Assembly (NCBI GenBank): GCA_016220165.1
Contig: JACRIE010000005.1
Coordinates: 1-35,055 of the forward strand
Direction of reading: 5' to 3'
From: Candidatus Peregrinibacteria bacterium
GTDB lineage: Bacteria; Patescibacteriota; Gracilibacteria; UM-FILTER-43-11; JACRIE01
DNA: 35,055 nucleotides
Below the pieces are notes generated by a model, which saw nothing but the letters and a program-made list of their open reading frames with translations, was not told where the DNA came from and did not search any database. A program made the translations under genes and the position numbers. Positions 28,619 through 35,055 of the stretch are shown here, piece by piece (position 1 is the stretch's first letter; every line of letters begins with the position of its first letter).

Positions 28619-30871
28619 ATGAGCGCCAGGCGAATCCTTTTCATCGTCGACCACTACTTCCCCCACATCGGCGGCGCGGAGGTGGTTTCTCAAAAAGTGG
28701 CTGAACACATGGCGCAACGGGGCTGGTGGGTCACGGTTTTAACCAGCGCGGACCCCAGACGGCCGCAGGAAGCAGTCATCAACGGCGTCCGGGTCATCGG
28801 TGTCGCCAGAAATCGCTACCTTTTCACTCTGCTCGCGATCCCCAAAGCGTTTCGCCTCGCGCGCGACTGCGACGTGATTCAGACGGCGACCTACAACGCC
28901 GCCCTGGTAGCATGGATCGTTGGCCGTCTCAGAAGAAGGCCGGTCTACCTAATGGTCTATGAGCTCCTCAATTGGTTGTGGTTCAGAACCATGAATCCGT
29001 TTTCGGCTTTTTTGCATTGGTTTTTCGAGCGTTTTCTAATCTTTCTTCCCTTTAGCCACTATATCGCGATTTCGGAATTTACCCAAGGCCAGTTGATCGA
29101 AAAAAAGATCCCGCAAAAGAAAATCACTATGATCTATCTTGGCATCGATAATTCACTCTTCAATTCTACAAGCTACAACTTACAAGCTACAACCTTGAGA
29201 AAAGAATTAGGTTATTCCTCCAGCGACTTCCTTCTCCTCTTTTTCGGCCGCCCCGGCATCCTCAAGGGCGTCGAAGACTTGCTACAGGCCATGAAAATAT
29301 TGAATGGCACGAACGTCAAACTACTCATGTTGCTACCAGATGGAGGTAACGTATTTCCCCTCTCTAGAATAGAGAGGGGGTTGGGGGTGAGTTTTCTCCC
29401 CTCCGTCCCTCGTTCCGAACTTCCCCGCTATCTCTCCATGGCCGATGCAGTCGTCGTTCCCTCGCTCCAGGAAGGGTTCGGATTTTCCGCCGTCGAAGCC
29501 TGCCAGGCAGGCTGTCCCGTCATCGCCAGTCGCGTAGGCGCGCTTCCCGAGACCGTCTCCGGCAAAGTGATATGGACTAAGCCGGGCGACCCTCGCTCGC
29601 TCGCAAAGGGCATCCAAAAGGCCGTACGCGGCGAATGGGAAACCATTCCTCCCAAGCATTTCTCCTGGCCCACCGCCCTCCAAAAATACGACCAACTCTA
29701 CTCAAGCATCCAACTACCGACTACGGACTACCGACTACGGACTATCAAAAGAATCGCAATCATCGCCGACCCCATCGATGAGCAGTACGCGGGAATCTAT
29801 ACGTACACAAAAAATCTGATCGAGAATCTGGTGAAAATCGATAAAGAGAATGAGTATCTTTTTATCCATATCCGAAAAAATGATTTCTTTAAGGGAAAAG
29901 GAAAAGAAGTCATTATTCCTTTGTGGCGCTGGCTTCCAGGGTATGCCACTTTGCGTAAATTTTTTATTATTCCTTGGGTTCTTAGCAAACACAAAATCGA
30001 CGTCGTTCACGAACCGGCTCACATTGCGCCGTTTATATTTTTTCCCGGGAAATACAAAAAAATCGTTACCATCCACGATCTGACGCCGGTTTTATTTCCC
30101 CAATATCATATTAAAAATTCCAGCGTCATCCATTCGATCGTATTTCCCCTGCTGGCAAAAAGAGCGGATGTAATTATCTGTGATTCCGGGAATACCGAGA
30201 AGGACTTTATAAAAAGATATCATCCAAAATGCACGACTCAAACGGTGCATCTCGCGGCGGATAAAAAGGTTTATAGACTATTATCCAGCCAGGAAATAGG
30301 AGATTTTAAAAATCGCAACAACCTAAGTTCGCCCTTTATTTTATATGTCGGCACCATCGAACCGCGCAAGAATATCAGCTGCCTCATTAGCGCTTTTGAG
30401 CGAATAAAAGAGCAGGGGCTTCCTCATCAGCTGATTCTTATTGGAAAATCAGGATGGAAAAACGAAATAGAAATTGAATTGATCAGAAAAAGCGCATGGA
30501 AAAATGCCATCATTTGGCTGGAATATGTCCCCAGCAACGATCTTCATTTTTATTATAACGCCGCTGATCTATTCGTTTTCCCGTCCCGCTACGAGGGCTT
30601 TGGTCTTCCCATTCTGGAAGCCATGCAATGCGGATGCCCCGTGATTGCCGCCGACAATTCAAGCTTGCCGGAAGTGGTGGGCAACGCTGGCGTTTTAGTC
30701 AAAACAGATGACGTTGATGCCTTGGCGGATAGCATCTACAATATCCTCAGCGATTCCGCATACCGTAAAACTTTGATACAAAATGGTCTTCATCAAGCCG
30801 AAAAATTCTCTTGGGAAAAAACAGCCCGAAAAACCATTGAGACATACAACAAAAGTCTCTGCCAGGGATAA
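28619..30871 (+). CDS. Fusion of two GT4-family glycosyltransferases
   Basis: 750 residues, twice the usual ~370. The first GT4 unit (1 to about 363) starts RRILFIVDHYFPHIGGAEVV and has FFGRPGILKGVEDLLQAMKIL and VPSLQEGFGFSAVEACQAGCPVIASRVGALPE. The second (about 374-750) starts RIAIIADPIDEQYAGIYTYTKNLI, with HDLTPVLFPQ, GTIEPRKNISCLISAFE and FPSRYEGFGLPILEAMQCGCPVIAADNSSLPEVVG, close to mannosyl- or rhamnosyltransferases. Between them the coding DNA is a CGACTACGGACTAC repeat. Two further repeats lie inside the first unit. Both donor sites look intact. Two successive sugar additions by one polypeptide are plausible. The wzm start lies within the last 89 bases. Confidence 0.85.
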   Translation: MSARRILFIVDHYFPHIGGAEVVSQKVAEHMAQRGWWVTVLTSADPRRPQEAVINGVRVIGVARNRYLFTLLAIPKAFRLARDCDVIQTATYNAALVAWIVGRLRRRPVYLMVYELLNWLWFRTMNPFSAFLHWFFERFLIFLPFSHYIAISEFTQGQLIEKKIPQKKITMIYLGIDNSLFNSTSYNLQATTLRKELGYSSSDFLLLFFGRPGILKGVEDLLQAMKILNGTNVKLLMLLPDGGNVFPLSRIERGLGVSFLPSVPRSELPRYLSMADAVVVPSLQEGFGFSAVEACQAGCPVIASRVGALPETVSGKVIWTKPGDPRSLAKGIQKAVRGEWETIPPKHFSWPTALQKYDQLYSSIQLPTTDYRLRTIKRIAIIADPIDEQYAGIYTYTKNLIENLVKIDKENEYLFIHIRKNDFFKGKGKEVIIPLWRWLPGYATLRKFFIIPWVLSKHKIDVVHEPAHIAPFIFFPGKYKKIVTIHDLTPVLFPQYHIKNSSVIHSIVFPLLAKRADVIICDSGNTEKDFIKRYHPKCTTQTVHLAADKKVYRLLSSQEIGDFKNRNNLSSPFILYVGTIEPRKNISCLISAFERIKEQGLPHQLILIGKSGWKNEIEIELIRKSAWKNAIIWLEYVPSNDLHFYYNAADLFVFPSRYEGFGLPILEAMQCGCPVIAADNSSLPEVVGNAGVLVKTDDVDALADSIYNILSDSAYRKTLIQNGLHQAEKFSWEKTARKTIETYNKSLCQG
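29166..29194 (+). repeat. TACAAGCTACAACT word repeat inside GT unit 1
   Basis: CTACAAGCTACAACTTACAA is followed by a second GCTACAACC copy, encoding SYNLQATT just before the donor-binding domain. It has the same style as the intergenic TTACAAATTACAAA repeat. Confidence 0.6.
29357..29395 (+). repeat. In-frame palindromic element, family A, in GT unit 1
   Basis: The arms CCCCTCTCTA (29357-29366) and TAGAGAGGGG (29370-29379) with loop GAA are followed by GTTGGGGGTGAGTTTT. It reads FPLSRIERGLGVSFLPS. Stem, tail and reading frame match the copy in murD. Confidence 0.8.
29711..29745 (+). repeat. ACTACGGACTACCG word repeat at the GT fusion joint
   Basis: Two and a half tandem copies of CCGACTACGGACTA encode LPTTDYRLRTI, between the two glycosyltransferase units. 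The same word forms the inverted repeat after hpf (16449-16537). Confidence 0.75.
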
Positions 30872-31619
30872 TCACCTCCATCTGCTTTGGGTGTTGGCTA
30901 AAATAGATTTTAAACTAAGATATCACGGGTCAGTTCTGGGGTATGTATGGTCCCTGTTAAAACCTCTTTTGCTATTCGCGGTATTGTACGTTGTTTTTTC
31001 AATTTTTATGCGCTGGAATATCCAGCATTACCAGCTGTATTTATTGCTCGGGATTATTTTGTGGAATTTTTTTGCGGAAGGAACCATGGCAGGCCTCAGT
31101 TCATTGGTTGCCAAGGCCGATATCATTAAAAAAATTTATTTTCCGCGTATCTTGATAGTGCTAGCCTCGACGGTAAGCGCTCTGCTGACGCTGCTTTTAA
31201 ACATAGTCATATTTTTTGTATTTTATTTTCTTAACGGCCTGGGGCTGCATTGGTGGATGTTACTTTTTCTACTTTATTTAGCGGTGCTTTATCTGTTTGT
31301 TGTAGGCATTTCTCTTTTATTGAGTGTGCTTCAGGCTAGATACCGGGACATTGTTCAAATTTGGGAGGTCACGCTTCAGGCCGGCTTTTTCATGACACCC
31401 GTTATTTATCCTTTACAAGTCATACCGGAACAATATTGGTGGTATCTATCGCTGAATCCATTAACCAGTATTATCCAATATTCAAGGCTGTTATTGATCC
31501 ACAGTCAGTTGCCAACCTTGCTGGCTACCGTATATGTTACAACGGGTATGTTAATGATTGGATTCATATCATTGTTAGCATTTAACAAGCTCTCCAAAGA
31601 CATAGCTGAAAAAATATAA
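30783..31619 (+). CDS. wzm: ABC-2 type polysaccharide export permease (Wzm-like)
   Basis: Membrane half of an ABC exporter that moves a lipid-linked glycan across the inner membrane. 278 residues with six predicted membrane segments. LLWVLAKIDFKLRYHGSVLGYVWSLLKPLLLF is the family N-terminus, and LQARYRDIVQIWEVTLQAGFFMTPVIYPLQVIP is the conserved ABC2_membrane region. The ATG (30783) lies in a different frame within the last 89 bases of the glycosyltransferase gene; no better start lies before the conserved region. Stop TAA shares one base with the ATG of wzt, so the two are coupled. Confidence 0.88.
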   Translation: MVFIKPKNSLGKKQPEKPLRHTTKVSARDNHLHLLWVLAKIDFKLRYHGSVLGYVWSLLKPLLLFAVLYVVFSIFMRWNIQHYQLYLLLGIILWNFFAEGTMAGLSSLVAKADIIKKIYFPRILIVLASTVSALLTLLLNIVIFFVFYFLNGLGLHWWMLLFLLYLAVLYLFVVGISLLLSVLQARYRDIVQIWEVTLQAGFFMTPVIYPLQVIPEQYWWYLSLNPLTSIIQYSRLLLIHSQLPTLLATVYVTTGMLMIGFISLLAFNKLSKDIAEKI

Positions 31620-32860
31620 TGGTCATCATAGAAGTTCAAAATTTATTTAAACAATTCATCATTCCTCATGAAAGAAGAGATTCAATCAAGGAGCATTTTG
31701 TAAATATTTTTAAATCGAGGAAATACGAAAGTTTTAATGCGATAGATGATTTGTCTTTCGAGATTAATGAAGGAGAATTTTTTGGCATTATCGGCAGAAA
31801 CGGAAGCGGAAAATCAACGTTGCTCAAAATGCTTGCAGGAATTTATCCTGCTACCAAGGGTAGCATTAAAGTCCGAGGACGGGTGGCGCCATTTTTGGAA
31901 TTGGGAGTGGGTTTTAATCCGGAGCTTTCCGGTAAAGAAAACGTCTACCTAAATGGGGCCATATTAGGTTTGACGGAGAAGCAAATTAAGAAAAGATATG
32001 AAGACATCGTCCAGTTCGCCGAGCTGGAGCGTTTTATGGATCAGAAATTAAAAAATTATTCATCGGGAATGCATGTACGGTTGGCATTTTCCATCGCCAT
32101 GCAGGCCGGCGCTGACATCTTGCTCCTCGATGAAGTATTGGCCGTGGGAGATGCCGATTTTCAGAGAAAATGTTTTGAAAAATTCAGGGAATTTAAAAAG
32201 GCAGGGAAAACGGTTGTTTTCGTTACCCATGATTTAACAACGGTTAGACAGTTCTGTGACCGGGTTTTGTATATCAAAGGCGGCAAAAAGGTGAACATAG
32301 GCAGTGTCCATGAAATGATCGACCAATATATTTATGGAGACCGAACAGGCACCATTACATCAGCCCAATCCCCAGCCGTGATAGCAGAGGTCAAGGTCGA
32401 TCAGGGGCAGCCACAATCTCGAGTGCCAGGTCCCGCTCAGTCTGTTAACGATGGCGATAAAGAGGTCCAGATCACCAAGGTCGAGTATTTGGACCATAAA
32501 GGCGTCAACAATGAAAAATTTGTCTCAGGAGACTCGATGACCATCAGAATCCACTACAAAAAAAATACAAACGTCGATTCGGTGGTATGCGGGATTGCCG
32601 TCTATAAAGACGACGGATACCATCTCTATGGCACCAACTCTTTATTGCAGAATAAAGCCATAAAACTAAAAAATTCCGGTGCGGTTGATTTCAGGACAGA
32701 AAAATTAAATTTATTGGCGGGGGATTATGCTCTAACGATCGCTTTTCACGGAGAAGACGGCAAGCCTTACGATTGGAGAGACAAAGAATTTTATTTTACG
32801 GTGATCAAAAATAATAATGACGATGGGGTAGTTAGTCTCAATTATCAATTTCATGCATAA
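31619..32860 (+). CDS. wzt: Polysaccharide ABC exporter ATPase with C-terminal binding domain (Wzt-like)
   Basis: 413 residues. The nucleotide-binding domain (1 to about 240) has Walker A GRNGSGKST, VAPFLELGVGFNPELSGKENVYLNG, the signature YSSGMHVRLAFS, Walker B ILLLDEVLAVGDADF and the switch His in VTHD. A hydrophilic linker (about 245-275) leads to a beta-rich domain (about 280-410): ITKVEYLDHKG, SGDSMTIRIHYK, VVCGIAVYKDDGYHLYGTNS, LLAGDYALTIAF. This matches the carbohydrate-binding domain of long Wzt proteins, which reads the modified end of the chain in O9a-type export. It shares a base with wzm and overlaps the next gene by 8 bases. Confidence 0.92.
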   Translation: MVIIEVQNLFKQFIIPHERRDSIKEHFVNIFKSRKYESFNAIDDLSFEINEGEFFGIIGRNGSGKSTLLKMLAGIYPATKGSIKVRGRVAPFLELGVGFNPELSGKENVYLNGAILGLTEKQIKKRYEDIVQFAELERFMDQKLKNYSSGMHVRLAFSIAMQAGADILLLDEVLAVGDADFQRKCFEKFREFKKAGKTVVFVTHDLTTVRQFCDRVLYIKGGKKVNIGSVHEMIDQYIYGDRTGTITSAQSPAVIAEVKVDQGQPQSRVPGPAQSVNDGDKEVQITKVEYLDHKGVNNEKFVSGDSMTIRIHYKKNTNVDSVVCGIAVYKDDGYHLYGTNSLLQNKAIKLKNSGAVDFRTEKLNLLAGDYALTIAFHGEDGKPYDWRDKEFYFTVIKNNNDDGVVSLNYQFHA

Positions 32861-33767
32861 AAAAGCGCTCATAACCGGTTCGGCAGGATTCGTCGGGCCA
32901 TATCTGAAGGCAGAATTGGTAATTCACGGGTATGATGTTTTTGGTTTGGATAGAGGAAATAAAGAAGAGGCATCAGTCTTTTGCGGAGACATTAGGGACC
33001 CGGCCTTTGTAGATCAGATTATAGAGCAAACACAGCCCGATGAAATTTATCACTTGGCAGGCTTTAGCTCGGTTCGAAAAAGTTTTGATGAGCCGGCATT
33101 GACCAGGGAAGTTAATGTTGAGGGTACTCGCAACATACTCAAGGCCGTTCGCCAGCACGCGCCCAAAGCCAAAGTTCTTATCGTCAGTTCGGCCCATGTT
33201 TATGGAAAACCGGGTAAGGTTCCTATCAATGAAAATGAGCCGGTCAAAGAAACATCGCCCTATTCTCAATCCAGAATTGAACAAGAAGGGCTGATGAATG
33301 AGTTCGGTGATTTGCATATCGTGATATCGCGCAGCTTTGACCACACAGGGCCTGGGCAACAGCCTATTTTTGTTTTACCGGATTTCACAAGGCAGGCCGT
33401 TGAAATAGAAAAAGATAAAATACCCCCCATTATTTTTACTGGCAATTTAGACGTCATCAGAGATTTTTCGGATGTTCGCGACGTGGTCAAAGCCTACTAT
33501 CTATTGCTCCAGAAGGGAAAAAAGAACGGGGTTTACAATGTTGGCAGCGGCCAGGGGTATAAGATCAGCGATTTGCTCAAAAAGATCATCGCTCGCTCCA
33601 AGAAGCCGATTGAAATCAGGCAGGATCCTCTTAAATTGCGGCCCGTGGACATCCCCGAATTGGTAGCGGATATATCCAAAATTAAGACTGACACGGGATG
33701 GGCACCCAATTACACTATAGACAATACCCTGGAAGATTTACTAAACTACTGGCGTCAAAAGCCATAA
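32853..33767 (+). CDS. rmd: GDP-4-keto-6-deoxymannose reductase-like SDR protein
   Basis: Probable last step from GDP-mannose to GDP-D-rhamnose, using NAD(P)H. 304 residues, an extended SDR. ALITGSAGFVGPYL is the nucleotide-binding loop; CGDIRDPAFVDQII, YHLAGFSSVRKSF and VSSAHVYGKPG follow. The catalytic motif should be Y-x3-K but reads YSQSR, so Arg replaces Lys. FTGNLDVIRDFSDVRDVVKAY is typical of the Rmd/GMD group. It is directly followed by gmd, which supports the assignment, but another NDP-sugar reductase or epimerase is possible given the missing Lys. Overlaps wzt by 8 bases. Confidence 0.78.
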   Translation: MHKKALITGSAGFVGPYLKAELVIHGYDVFGLDRGNKEEASVFCGDIRDPAFVDQIIEQTQPDEIYHLAGFSSVRKSFDEPALTREVNVEGTRNILKAVRQHAPKAKVLIVSSAHVYGKPGKVPINENEPVKETSPYSQSRIEQEGLMNEFGDLHIVISRSFDHTGPGQQPIFVLPDFTRQAVEIEKDKIPPIIFTGNLDVIRDFSDVRDVVKAYYLLLQKGKKNGVYNVGSGQGYKISDLLKKIIARSKKPIEIRQDPLKLRPVDIPELVADISKIKTDTGWAPNYTIDNTLEDLLNYWRQKP

Positions 33768-33769
33768 TT

Positions 33770-34747
33770 ATGGAAAAACGAGCGTTTATTACAGGGATCA
33801 CCGGCCAAGACGGAGCTTATCTGGCCAAATTTTTGTTGGACAAGGGTTATAAAGTTTTTGGACTGGTTCGCAGACTCTCCAGCCCTAATTTTTGGAGGTT
33901 GGAAGAGCTGGGCATAAAAAATGAGATAGAATGCCTCGATGGTGATTTGACGGACGAATATTCCCTAAATCAGGCCGTGAAAGCGGCTCAACCCAACGAG
34001 GTCTATAATCTGGCGGCGCAAAGCTTTGTGGGAACTTCATGGAAACAGGCCGTTTTGACCTCGGAAGTCACGGCCATAGGGACGATTAAAATACTCAATG
34101 CGGTCAGAGACTTTGCGCCAGCGGCAAAATTTTATCAGGCTTCCAGCTCAGAAATGTTTGGCAATAGCGGCGGCCTGGACATTAAAGACGAAAATACAGC
34201 GCTACATCCCACCAGCCCGTACGCCATTTCCAAATTATTCGCCCATTGGATGGCCGTGAATTACAAAGATAGCTATGGGCTGTTCACCTGTTGCGGCATC
34301 TTGTTTAACCATGAATCCTCCCTGCGCGGCATAGAGTTCGTTACGCGGAAAATCAGTGATGGCGTGGCGCGGATAAAACTGGGGATGGCGGATAAATTGC
34401 AATTGGGAAATCTGGATTCCAAAAGAGATTGGGGGTTCGCCGGAGATTATGTGGAGGCAATGTGGGCCATGTTACAGCAAGACAAGCCGGATAATTATAT
34501 TGTTTCAACAGGGAAAACTCATTCGGTCGAAGATTTTTGCAAAGAAGCGTTTAAAGTGGCCGGAATTACTGACTGGAAACAATACATAACACAGGATCCA
34601 CGGTATATGAGGCCATCCGAATTGCACGTACTGCAAGGGAGCAGCAATAAAGCTAAAAATATTTTGGGATGGACCCCCAAGGTTGATTTCGAAGGGCTTG
34701 TAAAGATGATGGTCGAGGCGGATTTAAGGAGATTGAGCAAGAAATGA
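33770..34747 (+). CDS. gmd: GDP-mannose 4,6-dehydratase
   Basis: Makes GDP-4-keto-6-deoxy-mannose from GDP-mannose. 325 residues from the ATG at 33770, two bases after the previous stop; the frame is open further upstream, but that part overlaps rmd. ITGITGQDGAYLAKFLL is the NADP loop; NLAAQSFVGTSWKQ, QASSSEMFGNS, and SPYAISKLFAHW with Y-x3-K are intact. GILFNHESSLRGIEFVTRKIS and LGNLDSKRDWGFAGDYVEAMW are nearly diagnostic of GMD. ATGA couples it to the next gene. Together with rmd it points to a deoxy-mannose-type residue in the glycan. Confidence 0.95.
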   Translation: MEKRAFITGITGQDGAYLAKFLLDKGYKVFGLVRRLSSPNFWRLEELGIKNEIECLDGDLTDEYSLNQAVKAAQPNEVYNLAAQSFVGTSWKQAVLTSEVTAIGTIKILNAVRDFAPAAKFYQASSSEMFGNSGGLDIKDENTALHPTSPYAISKLFAHWMAVNYKDSYGLFTCCGILFNHESSLRGIEFVTRKISDGVARIKLGMADKLQLGNLDSKRDWGFAGDYVEAMWAMLQQDKPDNYIVSTGKTHSVEDFCKEAFKVAGITDWKQYITQDPRYMRPSELHVLQGSSNKAKNILGWTPKVDFEGLVKMMVEADLRRLSKK

Positions 34748-35055
34748 ATATTATTACTAAAATATCGCGTTTTATCAAAAGAAAGATCGCTTACACGATT
34801 TTCTTTTTCATTACCGATAATTTTGATGAATTCATAGGCAATAGCGCCACGCTTCAAAATGTACAAAACCTACAGCATATCGTTAGTGAAGGGGTCAATG
34901 AAGATCGTTTTAAGATTAAACAGCATCAGTCCGCCCTCCAGGACACGCAGAAGGAGGTGAAACAGCATCAGTCCGCCCTCCAGGACACCCAGAAGGAGGT
35001 GAAACAGCACCAGTCCCTCCTCCAGGACACCCAGAAGGAGGTGAAACAGCACCAG
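34744..35055 (+). CDS. Protein with N-terminal 14-residue tandem repeats (partial)
   Basis: 104 codons are visible, running off the window. The ATG shares ATGA with the gmd stop. Residues 1-58 are ordinary sequence (MNIITKISRFIKRKIAYTIF, then DNFDEFIGNSATLQNVQNLQHIVSEG). From residue 59 the unit KQHQSALQDTQKEV is repeated three times and begins a fourth. Fourteen residues equal two heptads, with Leu and Val in the d-like positions and Gln mostly in the a-like positions, so a parallel coiled coil is likely. Enzymes with coiled-coil spacers and methyltransferase domains occur in this position in some Wzm/Wzt clusters, but the catalytic part is outside the window, so the function is open. Confidence 0.7.
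   Translation, partial: MNIITKISRFIKRKIAYTIFFFITDNFDEFIGNSATLQNVQNLQHIVSEGVNEDRFKIKQHQSALQDTQKEVKQHQSALQDTQKEVKQHQSLLQDTQKEVKQHQ
34918..35055 (+). repeat. 42-base tandem repeat encoding a coiled coil
   Basis: Units of 42 bases start at 34918, 34960 and 35002, with a fourth cut at the window end (35044-35055). Differences are few: CAT to CAC, ACG to ACC, and GCC to CTC (Ala to Leu). Such near-identity indicates recent expansion or contraction. Confidence 0.9.

Noticed and set aside
12467-34747. Alternative genetic code with TGA as Gly, as in Gracilibacteria
   Set aside because: TGA ends ribBA, murJ, gmd and GT2 at the expected family lengths, and no conserved Gly position is encoded by TGA.
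34918-35055. Possible CRISPR-like array because of regular repeats
   Set aside because: The repeats are 42 bases long with no spacers, lie in frame and encode a coiled coil.

Overview
The window looks like part of a bacterial chromosome, most likely from a Patescibacteria/CPR-type lineage. This is an inference from compact gene packing, a sparse mix of core enzymes, short AT-rich repeat words between genes, and two large secreted proteins of unknown family. No 16S rRNA gene or ribosomal protein is present, so the phylum cannot be fixed. TAA, TAG and TGA all appear to act as stops.

Layout. 1-3176: the tail of one gene and two secreted proteins of unknown function. 3254-3478: a tiny excisionase-type HTH gene on the minus strand, with a nested inverted repeat upstream. 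3599-8833: murD, transketolase, a 51-residue protein and murJ (minus). 8856-10391: a small membrane protein, a GT4 glycosyltransferase and tRNA-Glu(UUC). 10498-13660: a class III aminotransferase, a truncated AAA ATPase with a perfect 26-bp palindrome upstream, and a stand-alone ribBA. 13751-18486: a PP2C-like/beta-propeller membrane protein, divergent from long-form hpf, then an O-antigen-ligase-like protein and a CofE-like gene. 18443-19768: a radical SAM gene interrupted by one in-frame TAG. 19980-23018: a transaldolase-like gene (FSA/TalC type), pgi, a LOG-family gene and a truncated UPF0489 gene. 23080-27320: a BT1-type MFS transporter, an unrecognised 317-residue protein, an orphan MNT nucleotidyltransferase and an EamA transporter. 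27391-35055: a surface-glycan cluster of GT2, DUF2304, a double GT4 fusion, wzm, wzt with a C-terminal extension, an rmd-like gene, gmd, and a gene opening with 14-residue tandem repeats that runs off the end.

Metabolism and envelope. Transketolase, the transaldolase-like enzyme and Pgi form a sugar-phosphate core. MurD and MurJ belong to peptidoglycan assembly. Gmd plus the Rmd-like enzyme would supply GDP-6-deoxy-D-mannose (GDP-D-rhamnose). The glycosyltransferases would use it, and Wzm/Wzt would export the glycan.

The most unusual signal is a set of dispersed repeats that behave like small mobile elements. Two G/C-rich palindromic families sit in frame inside unrelated proteins (MurD, transketolase, the MFS transporter, a glycosyltransferase and the first secreted protein). 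Within each family the insertions are read in the same frame and give similar peptides (PLDK-G-GDL and PLS(K/R)). Other repeat words lie between genes, provide C-termini, sit at the junction of the double glycosyltransferase, or contain start codons. The nearest precedent I know is the Rickettsia palindromic element family.
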